Positions 1 through 4,408 of a stretch of DNA of 5,872 nucleotides are shown here, piece after piece (the first letter of the stretch is position 1; each line of letters begins with the position of its first letter). Under the pieces are notes generated by a model. It had not been told where the DNA came from. It worked only from the letters and a program-made list of their open reading frames with translations, and did not search any database. Source of the stretch: an uncultured Desulfobacterales bacterium (lineage in GTDB: Bacteria; Desulfobacterota; Desulfobacteria; Desulfobacterales; G020354645); assembly GCA_947259865.1 (NCBI GenBank), contig CAMYNZ010000436.1, positions 1 to 5,872 on the forward strand, in the 5' to 3' direction. Both the position numbers and the translations under genes were made by a program.

Positions 1-251
1 ACGAAAAAGTCCATATCGAAATAGTGGGGCATGCCGATAGCTTGGGTGGGAAAAACATCAACGAAGAGATTAGCAGACAGCGTGCTGAAAAGGTGTATAA
101 AGTGCTTATGGAGGAAGGAATAACCTCCGACTTTTTCAGCATCATCGGGATGGGCTCCAAAGACCCCGTAAAAGATGAAACTCATAAGCATTTCAGGGCA
201 TTTAACCGCAGTGTAACCTTTAAGGTGATTGCATCCGATGCGCAAAGGTGA
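1..251 (+). CDS. OmpA/Pal-like peptidoglycan-binding domain protein, C-terminal end (5' partial)
   Basis: The frame is already open at base 3 and ends at TGA 249-251, so only the last 82 codons are present. They match the second half of an OmpA C-terminal (OmpA/MotB/Pal) domain. A beta strand (VHIEIVGHAD) leads into the GHAD motif, followed by SLGGKNINEEISRQRAEKV with the conserved Asn and the RAxxV helix. Then come a 'GI...' strand, the GMGSKDP turn and the closing FNRSVTFKV strand with its conserved NR. In this family the Asp of GHAD and the Arg of the NR strand contact the peptide of peptidoglycan, anchoring an outer-membrane protein or lipoprotein to the wall. What precedes the domain (beta barrel, lipobox or TM helix) lies outside the window, so the subtype cannot be told. 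A GTG at 24 is inside the domain and is not the start. No terminator hairpin is evident after the stop. Confidence 0.88.
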   Translation, partial: EKVHIEIVGHADSLGGKNINEEISRQRAEKVYKVLMEEGITSDFFSIIGMGSKDPVKDETHKHFRAFNRSVTFKVIASDAQR

Positions 252-279
252 AAACGACGGATTAATGTGTTTTTAGGAG

Positions 280-456
280 TTGTCCGATAACAAGGGTGAC
301 TGCCAGTTTCTTAAGGTTAGCAGATTTTATCAGTGGTATTTAAATCCCGACGTTACTCCCCGGTTCTTTTTCTGCCTTTTGCCTGATGAAAATAGGCGGA
401 AAATCCTCAGGTTCAATCTGGCAGCAGGATCTATTTGGGCTAAAGTTTTCTTTTAG
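280..456 (+). CDS. Possible 58-codon ORF, doubtful
   Basis: An open frame starts at TTG 280 and ends at TAG 454-456. It would encode a basic/aromatic peptide beginning (M)SDNKGDCQFLKVSRFYQWYL. An AGGAG lies directly against the TTG, too close for a normal ribosome binding site, and the end overlaps the convergent gene's 3' end by 17 bases. I recognise no family. It may be chance or the relic of a longer gene. It is listed because it is the only thing seen in the gap after the OmpA-like gene. Confidence 0.12.
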   Translation: MSDNKGDCQFLKVSRFYQWYLNPDVTPRFFFCLLPDENRRKILRFNLAAGSIWAKVFF

Positions 457-910
457 CTTGACCGACTAAAATAGCGAGTAGCGATACCGCACCAAACTTC
501 TTTTTCATTTCTAACGGAGATCCAACCGACACTGCTGTGAACTCACCAGATGCCATTTGGATTTGTTCGGTATTAATGGTTTCGCCTTTCAAAATGGTGG
601 TTTTCGGCATAACCACCATCTTCTCTTGACTCCACTCAATTTTTGCCGGAAGGATTTTGATATTTCTCGCAATTTTATGATGGGAAAACTTCTCGAGCAT
701 TGGCAAAAATGACTTTGGCATAATCAGAATAGCATAAACTACATCCGAGCGGTCTTCAAACACCATGGATTTGACCTCTTTACCAGCTTCTACAGAGGCT
801 GAACTCCTGAATCTTGTGAGATCTTCTGTTTTGTCCGCATCAAATATCATAAAGATAAAAGTCGCGAATATCAGACACGGAATTACAAAAACCGTAAATA
901 ATTTTTTCAT
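440..910 (-). CDS. Small membrane-anchored protein of unknown function
   Basis: I do not recognise a family. ATG at 908-910 is preferred over an in-frame ATG at 947-949 because AAAGGA sits 8 bases upstream of it and because it gives a proper N-terminal signal: MKK followed by ~20 hydrophobic residues (4-23). The product is 156 residues. The hydrophobic segment contains Cys12, but 'VIPC' does not fit a lipobox and no clear signal-peptidase I site follows, so an uncleaved inner-membrane anchor with the rest periplasmic is most likely. Residues 25-137 are mixed, moderately basic and alternate short hydrophobic strands with charged turns. Residues 139-149 (FGAVSLLAILV) form a second short hydrophobic stretch before a basic tail (QAKRKL); it is short for a TM helix. 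The gene is monocistronic as far as visible, converging on the OmpA-like gene. The coding call rests on frame length, ribosome binding site and protein-like composition only. Confidence 0.7.
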   Translation of the reverse strand: MKKLFTVFVIPCLIFATFIFMIFDADKTEDLTRFRSSASVEAGKEVKSMVFEDRSDVVYAILIMPKSFLPMLEKFSHHKIARNIKILPAKIEWSQEKMVVMPKTTILKGETINTEQIQMASGEFTAVSVGSPLEMKKKFGAVSLLAILVGQAKRKL

Positions 911-1135
911 TTGAATAATCCTTTCTAAAGCAAATTTTTTAGATGGCAACTGAGGTCAGCTTTGCGAGGTTAATATATCAGTTTCTTTATGAATCCTTTT
1001 TCTGATCCTTACTAAGAGCAAAAAACTTGCCAATTAGATTTTGAAATTTATAAGCATCTGTTAACTGACTGATTTATAGATGAAAAAGGGGAATATGGCT
1101 GTAAGCAGGACTGTGCTTGGGAAAAGTTGAACTGA

Positions 1136-1165
1136 GGGATATCCCCAGACATTGGGGCATATGCC
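1136..1165. repeat. Two perfect 10-bp palindromes, centres 20 bp apart
   Basis: GGGATATCCC at 1136-1145 and GGCATATGCC at 1156-1165 are both perfect palindromes. They are linked by CCCCA (1143-1147) and TGGGG (1153-1157), which pair with each other. The whole can therefore form either two dyads about two helical turns apart or one larger hairpin (ATAT-CCCCA / TGGGGCATAT). This would suit tandem binding sites of a dimeric regulator, but no regulator is known from the sequence. It lies ~225 bp upstream of the start of the leftward membrane-protein gene. Confidence 0.5.
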
Positions 1166-1211
1166 ATTCATAGATAGATGCGGTGGACGGATCCCGGCAT
1201 GCAAAGAAACT

Positions 1212-1247
1212 CAGTGAGCCAAGGCGGATCGCCCAGTGAGGCAGGCG
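1212..1247. repeat. Short imperfect tandem direct repeat
   Basis: CAGTGAGCCAAGGCG (from 1212) recurs as CAGTGAGGCAGGCG (from 1234), a 22-bp period with one substitution and one missing base. The spacer contains GGCG-GAT-CGCC, a small hairpin. Function unknown; two copies of this size could be chance. Confidence 0.3.
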
Positions 1248-1359
1248 CACGACTCAAGGGATGACAATTGGAGACCGTTCAGAAATCATCAGGCTCGGAA
1301 TAGCCTTAGACCGATTTAATTTACAATAGAAGCCATTTTAAAACCTTTAGGGTGTCAAT

Positions 1360-1409
1360 TTTGCCGTTTTTTTGTTCAAAAGCGCCCAAGGCGTCAAAAA
1401 AGCCGCAAA
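1360..1409 (-). terminator. AT-rich stem-loop downstream of ppk2, weak terminator candidate
   Basis: TTTGCCGTTTTTTTG (1360-1374) can pair with CAAAAAAGCCGCAAA (1395-1409) over 15 positions with one mismatch and one G-U. The 20-base loop contains a second small hairpin, CGCC-CAA-GGCG (1383-1393). Read leftward, the inner stem is followed by CTTTTG, so it could end ppk2 transcription ~100 bases past its stop. The stem is AT-rich and has no long T-run after it, so the terminator call is weak. Confidence 0.3.
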
Positions 1410-1501
1410 CCAACGAAAAAGGAGTTTTGAAAGGACTTCTAACAAGACAAAGGAATCGTCCTGCAGCATTAACAAATTCGTGTTTAATCTAAGGTGCTTG
1501 G

Positions 1502-2380
1502 TTAAATTCCTTCATCTTCGAGCATTCTGCGCATTTCCGAAAATGTAGCGCGTTGCTCATCCCCAACGGTGGGATACTTTAACTTAAGCTTTTTAAGGCT
1601 TTTTACGATAATTTCCGCTACACTAAGGCGCATAAAGGGCTTGTCATCAGCGGGGATGGCATACCAAGGCGCCCAAGGTCTTGAGGTGGCATTGACGGCC
1701 TCTTCGTAAGCTGTCATATAATTTTTCCATAATCTGCGTTCATGGACATCGCCGGCGGAAAATTTCCAGTTTTTTCTGGGCTCGTCGATACGCGACAGAA
1801 AGCGCTGTTTTTGCTCTTTCTTCGAGACGTTAAGCCAAAATTTTAATATAACTGTCCCGTTTAGGGCTAAGTGCTTTTCGTGGTCACGGATTGATTCATA
1901 GCGCTGCTGCCATATATTTTTCAAGTTGATAGTATCGGGGAGTTTTTGCCCCTCGAGATATTCAGGGTGCACTCGAACTGCGAGAACTTCTTCGTAGTAA
2001 CTGCGGTTAAATATTCCAATTCGGCCCCGCTCGGGAAGGCATTTGGTGGTTCGCCATAGAAAGTCGTGATCCAACTCTTCTGGGGCAGGCTGCTTGAATG
2101 AAAATACCTGACACCCGGCTGGATTAATTCCGCTCATAACCGCTCGGATGGTGCTGTCTTTTCCCGCAGCATCCATGGCCTGGAAAATTAAGAGCATGGC
2201 GTACTTATCATGCGCATAAAGGATCCGCTGTAGTTCGGCAATTTCATCGATAAGTTTGGCAAGTCGTTGCTTACATGACTTCTTTCCCGGAGAGCCCTCG
2301 GACGGTTCGGTAGCTGAGTGATCGACGCGGAATGCTCCTCCGTAGTTTACGAGATATGGACTTGCAGCTGCTTTAAACAT
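1502..2380 (-). CDS. ppk2: Polyphosphate kinase 2 family (class III-like polyphosphate:nucleotide phosphotransferase)
   Basis: The 292-residue product is full length for the short single-domain PPK2 family, which transfers phosphate between inorganic polyphosphate and nucleotides in the cytoplasm. Visible signatures: an N-terminal helical segment (~35-58); Walker A loop QAMDAAGKD at 67-75 (Lys74, Asp70 and Asp75); the NPAGCQVFSF segment at 86-95; Walker-B region GRIGIFNRSYYEEVL at 119-133; TVILKFWLNVSKKEQ at 176-190; lid-helix residues ERRLWKNY at 214-221; and WAPWYAIPADDK at 236-247. The layout follows the Meiothermus-type class III enzymes, which phosphorylate both AMP and ADP to regenerate ATP. 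The class is inferred from overall resemblance, not from a test. ATG 2378-2380 matches the family N-terminus; only a weak ribosome binding site (GAGCGG) precedes it. The gene stands alone, divergent from the mscL fragment. Confidence 0.95.
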   Translation of the reverse strand: MFKAAASPYLVNYGGAFRVDHSATEPSEGSPGKKSCKQRLAKLIDEIAELQRILYAHDKYAMLLIFQAMDAAGKDSTIRAVMSGINPAGCQVFSFKQPAPEELDHDFLWRTTKCLPERGRIGIFNRSYYEEVLAVRVHPEYLEGQKLPDTINLKNIWQQRYESIRDHEKHLALNGTVILKFWLNVSKKEQKQRFLSRIDEPRKNWKFSAGDVHERRLWKNYMTAYEEAVNATSRPWAPWYAIPADDKPFMRLSVAEIIVKSLKKLKLKYPTVGDEQRATFSEMRRMLEDEGI

Positions 2381-2831
2381 TTGATCCGCTCTGATGACTA
2401 TTTGATGTTTGTCAAAATCAAAGAATTTCTCAACCTTTTAGATTAAGTTTGTTATCATTGATACTTTTATAATGTCACAATATCAAGATCTCTTTTCAAC
2501 ACAGAATCCCGAATTTCTTGTGAAGATATAAGATTCCGAAGCCGATCCCTTTGACTTCTCTCAGATAATTCAAGCCTGTAGTGCTCGACAACATATCGGC
2601 TCGAAACAAAAATGCCGGGTTTTCTGACATGCCTGCGGGGGAATTACCCCATTTGTGATTTATGTTCCGTCTTCCGCTTAAAAGCAATTGCGTTTATTTT
2701 TAATACAATATTTCAAACGGTTATGTTAATAATTTATTTTACAACATTTTTCGGCACGAAAATTGTTGTTGTCTCATGAATGCGGATCACACTAAAAAGT
2801 AGTTCGTATAACTAATGAAAGGAGGATACTG
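2381..2831. other. Gap between ppk2 and the mscL fragment
   Basis: About 450 mostly AT-rich bases. A leftward frame (about 2496-2687, TTG start, no ribosome binding site) gives 63 residues with no recognised family and is not called as a gene. Bases 2401-2422 are an imperfect palindrome (TTTGAT...ATCAAA, 8 of 11 positions) 20 bp upstream of ppk2, and TATCATTGATA at 2453-2463 is a perfect odd palindrome; either could be an operator. No MscL N-terminal sequence (TM1, FAMRGN-type start, GGVDF) is found in any frame here, so the missing part of mscL is deleted rather than frameshifted. Confidence 0.45.
2818..2825 (+). promoter_or_regulatory. Strong ribosome binding site of the mscL fragment
   Basis: AAAGGAGG ends 6 bases before GTG 2832, near-ideal for translation. 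It decides the start: the frame is closed upstream by TAA at 2793-2795, there is no ATG between, and homology to MscL begins at about this point. It may be fortuitous, since in intact genes this region would be coding, or it may show that the short frame is really expressed. Confidence 0.6.
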
Positions 2832-3116
2832 GTGCTGAAGCAAGGGGCCACCGCAGGTACATTTGCGTCCCTGGCCGAAGCCCAAAAAGCAGGGGCAGTA
2901 ACGCTCAATTACGGTTTATTCGCCAACACGATCATCAGCTTCCTCATTGTGGCGTTTGCCATCTTTGTCTTAATTCGGGGGCTCAACAAACTCAAACGCA
3001 AAGAAGAAGAACCGGAGGAAGAACCGACCACCAAAGATTGCCCGCATTGCCTTTCAGAGATACCGATTAAGGCGACACGCTGCGCATTTTGTACTTCCGA
3101 GATGACGGCTGCCTAA
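2832..3116 (+). CDS. mscL: MscL C-terminal half with zinc ribbon; N-terminal TM1 missing
   Basis: The 94-residue product corresponds to the second half of the large-conductance mechanosensitive channel MscL, the pentameric inner-membrane valve that releases solutes on osmotic downshock. Residues 1-26 match the periplasmic loop ([17 protein letters not shown]), and 27-50 ([20 protein letters not shown]...) are TM2. [17 protein letters not shown] follows TM2 on the cytoplasmic side. Residues 70-87 form a C-x2-C-x10-C-x2-C zinc ribbon (CPHC...CAFC), an extension I associate with MscL of some deltaproteobacteria and cyanobacteria in place of the usual helical bundle. A whole MscL of this type would be ~150 residues, so ~55-60 residues (amphipathic N-helix, pore-lining TM1 and GGVDF loop) are absent. 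It cannot form a normal channel alone. The GTG start with a strong ribosome binding site and the downstream terminator leave open expression as a single-pass membrane zinc-ribbon protein; a deletion pseudogene is the more cautious reading. Confidence 0.85.
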   Translation: MLKQGATAGTFASLAEAQKAGAVTLNYGLFANTIISFLIVAFAIFVLIRGLNKLKRKEEEPEEEPTTKDCPHCLSEIPIKATRCAFCTSEMTAA

Positions 3117-3215
3117 ATCGATTGTCTTATGACATGATAAATTGCGTTCTAATTTTCACACTAGATGGGGTTTAAGACTTTATAGTTGAATGCTATAATG
3201 AACCTGGTTTCATAG

Positions 3216-3246
3216 AAAAAGCAGGGTCGAAATGGCCCTGCTTTTT
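3216..3246. terminator. Bidirectional rho-independent terminator
   Basis: AAAAA, then GCAGGGTC (3221-3228), loop GAAAT, GGCCCTGC (3234-3241), then TTTTT. This is an 8-bp GC-rich stem with one G-U, flanked by an A-run and a T-run, so it works on both strands. It sits between the convergent mscL fragment and cupin gene and can serve both. A TATAG-N7-CTATA inverted repeat (3181-3197) lies just before it. Confidence 0.9.
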
Positions 3247-3302
3247 GCGGGGCCCTACGCACCGTGCAAGTATTTGGAAAGTGTGCAGTCCGCCTGCCGA
3301 TT

Positions 3303-3626
3303 CTAAATCAAATCTTCTCTGGCCGGTGAAAATACTTCGATGACCTCTGAGGCAGAATCCAAATTTTGCCCGCTATGAACCACATCGCCGGGAATATGAT
3401 AAGCTCCGCCGGCGGTAACAATCTTTTTCTCACCGGCGATATTCAACTCGAGAGATCCCTTGAGAACGGTTCCGATTTGTTCATGGGGATGCGAATGTTC
3501 CGGAATCTTTGCACCCGGTGAAAGATAAAAAAACACCAGGGTCATTCTTTCTCCCGCAACTACTCGAATTTCTACGCCTTCAGCAGGCGTTTTGACTGCA
3601 AGCGATTGTAGATTTATAAAAGACAT
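3303..3626 (-). CDS. Small single-domain cupin protein (Cupin_2 type)
   Basis: The 107-residue product is one conserved beta-barrel cupin domain. Motif 1 is PGAKIPEHSHPHEQ...G (residues 37-57) with His44, His46 and Glu49/Gln50 as likely metal ligands. Motif 2 is AGGAYHIPGDVVHSGQN (72-88) with His84 as the remaining ligand. Nothing else is fused, so the substrate cannot be named. Such proteins range from sugar or keto-acid isomerases and dioxygenases to small-ligand sensors. Start ATG 3624-3626 has AAGGGGG 5 bases upstream. The livF remnant ends 30 bases upstream on the same strand, so this gene may once have been the last gene of a branched-chain amino acid (Liv) ABC transporter operon; its present promoter is unclear. 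The stop TAG (3303-3305) is followed by the bidirectional terminator. Confidence 0.9.
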   Translation of the reverse strand: MSFINLQSLAVKTPAEGVEIRVVAGERMTLVFFYLSPGAKIPEHSHPHEQIGTVLKGSLELNIAGEKKIVTAGGAYHIPGDVVHSGQNLDSASEVIEVFSPAREDLI

Positions 3627-3656
3627 TCTACCCCCTTTCGAATTGGAATTAATAAT

Positions 3657-3848
3657 TTATAATCCCAGATAGGTTTTTCTGATATGGGGATTTCCCAATA
3701 GTTGGGTGCCCTCTCCACTAAGCGCGATACTGCCGTTTTCCAGCACATGGCCGCGATCAGAAATTGTAAGCGAGTGATAAACGTTTTGTTCAATCAGCAA
3801 AATCGAGATGCCTTGCCGATTGATTTGCTCAACAATTTGAATAAATGA
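3657..3848 (-). pseudogene. livF: livF-like ABC transporter ATPase, C-terminal remnant
   Basis: The leftward frame ending at TAA (3657-3659) encodes ~63 residues that match the C-terminus of LivF, the ATPase of high-affinity branched-chain amino acid (HAAT-family) importers. Recognisable parts are the helix FIQIVEQINRQG, strand ISILLIEQN (the LLVEQN strand that follows Walker B), the LTISDRGHVLENGSIALSGEG segment and the usual end LLGNPHIRKTYLGL. Walker A, Q-loop, signature LSGGQ and Walker B (about the first 170 residues) are gone. Upstream in frame the match fades near 3843-3848 and a stop occurs at 3867-3869. No start codon with a ribosome binding site precedes it. It is a 5'-deleted relic; the break falls in AT-rich sequence with no recognised IS end. 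Confidence 0.85.
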
Positions 3849-4087
3849 ATGGTTAAATCTGCAATTTTAAACCTTGCTGATGTCAAAACTCCTGGATGTT
3901 ATGTCCTACGAATTCTGCAGATTGGAGTCAAGAAATAATCAGTAAAAGGCTTTTAGGTGGGTAATGTTATTTCCGTTGCGTTTGATCACCATAAAAAATA
4001 CTTTGCGGATGGGCAATAATGTTATAAAAAGAGGGCATAAAATAAGTTTAATAAAATTACCGTATTGATGATTTACAATTATTTTAT

Positions 4088-4091
4088 GGAG
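4088..4091 (+). promoter_or_regulatory. Ribosome binding site fixing the FAD-oxidase start
   Basis: GGAG lies 6 bases before ATG 4098. It favours ATG 4098 over in-frame ATGs at 4065, 4068 and 4086, none of which has a comparable site, and MKYSGLNQARLKHLQDLV is a natural N-terminus for the family. Confidence 0.55.
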
Positions 4092-4252
4092 CAAACAATG
4101 AAATACAGCGGCCTGAATCAAGCCCGGCTGAAACATTTACAAGATTTGGTGGCACCGGATCGTTTTTCCACCGGGGACTCCCATCTCGATTTGCATTCCA
4201 AAGACCAATCCCAGCATCCGCCCTTCAAACCGGAGGCTGTCATCTGGCCGCT

Positions 4253-4272
4253 GAGGGGAAAATATTTCCCTC
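4253..4272. repeat. Imperfect palindrome at the FAD-oxidase breakpoint
   Basis: GAGGGGAAAAT (4253-4263) followed directly by ATTTCCCTC (4264-4272) pairs with two bulged bases. It starts exactly where homology to the FAD oxidase ends and stops two bases before the 124-bp element, so it may be part of the inserted material. Confidence 0.45.
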
Positions 4273-4274
4273 TT

Positions 4275-4398
4275 GACGGCTTTGTAAAAAATCCATCTGC
4301 GGCGTTGCACTTCATCCCTCATCGTTCCGACGCACTGTCTGTGCGCCTCACGCCTCAGGACTTGCGCGCCTTGCATATGAACTTTTTACAAAGCCGTC
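4275..4398. mobile_element. 124-bp MITE-like palindromic repeat element with 16-bp terminal inverted repeats
   Basis: GACGGCTTTGTAAAAA (4275-4290) and TTTTTACAAAGCCGTC (4383-4398) are perfect 16-bp inverted repeats. The arms stay partly complementary further in (CCATCTGC...GGCG against TCATATGC...GGCG), and the centre CGCAC-TGTCT-GTGCG (4331-4345) is a 5-bp stem with 5-base loop, so the whole element can fold into one long imperfect hairpin. It encodes no transposase and interrupts the FAD-oxidase frame. Size, symmetry and position fit a non-autonomous element (MITE) or large REP-like repeat. From memory, similar GACGGCTTTGTAAAAA-ended palindromes are scattered through Desulfobacteraceae genomes; this was not checked. 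Its right end lies 2 bases before the lutC ribosome binding site. No perfect target-site duplication is visible. Confidence 0.8.
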
Positions 4399-4399
4399 T

Positions 4400-4404
4400 G
4401 AGGA
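4400..4404 (+). promoter_or_regulatory. Ribosome binding site of lutC abutting the repeat element
   Basis: GAGGA ends 4 bases before ATG 4409 and begins 2 bases outside the right terminal inverted repeat. If the element's imperfect ends extend to the flanking CCTC (4269-4272) / GAGG (4400-4403) pair, the element itself supplies this site. The neighbouring long hairpin could affect its access to ribosomes. Confidence 0.6.
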
Positions 4405-4408
4405 TAAA

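Larger units (their letters stand above)
911..1501. other. Gene-free stretch between the membrane-protein gene and ppk2
   Basis: About 590 bases contain no convincing gene on either strand; the longest open stretches are about 30 codons without a ribosome binding site. The stretch should hold the promoter of the leftward membrane-protein gene (none clear by eye) and the 3' untranslated region of ppk2. Bases ~1120-1310 look richer in GC than the flanks. They carry paired palindromes, short direct repeats and GGCG-GAT-CGCC at about 1223-1233, so this part may be an RNA or regulatory element, or a decayed mobile fragment. Nothing was identified by name. Confidence 0.5.

Noticed and set aside
2496..2687. 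Leftward 63-codon frame between ppk2 and the mscL fragment
   Set aside because: TTG start without a ribosome binding site, no recognised family, no operon context; could at most be a relic.
2807..2812. TATAAC as a -10 box for the mscL fragment
   Set aside because: No acceptable -35 at 16-18 bp, and transcription would start at the ribosome binding site itself.
2815..2838. Mini-ORF ATGAAAGGAGG...TGA overlapping the mscL-fragment start
   Set aside because: Only seven codons, no ribosome binding site of its own; its sequence is just the ribosome binding site region read in another frame.
3171..3199. TTTAAG-N17-TATAAT promoter for a tiny RNA ending at the 3246 terminator
   Set aside because: The -35 is poor and the transcript would be only ~40 bases; TATAAT is part of a TATAG/CTATA dyad in AT-rich DNA. 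No support without transcript data.
3849..4097. Search for an IS end or transposase relic at the livF break
   Set aside because: Nothing recognisable on either strand: no terminal repeats, no transposase motifs, no target duplication.
3939..4136. Leftward 65-codon frame opposite the FAD-oxidase start
   Set aside because: Runs through AT-rich intergenic sequence and overlaps the better supported FAD-oxidase N-terminus; no family resemblance.
4118..4376. Two leftward frames opposite the FAD-oxidase fragment and repeat element
   Set aside because: Antisense shadows created by the FAD-oxidase fragment and by the palindromic element.
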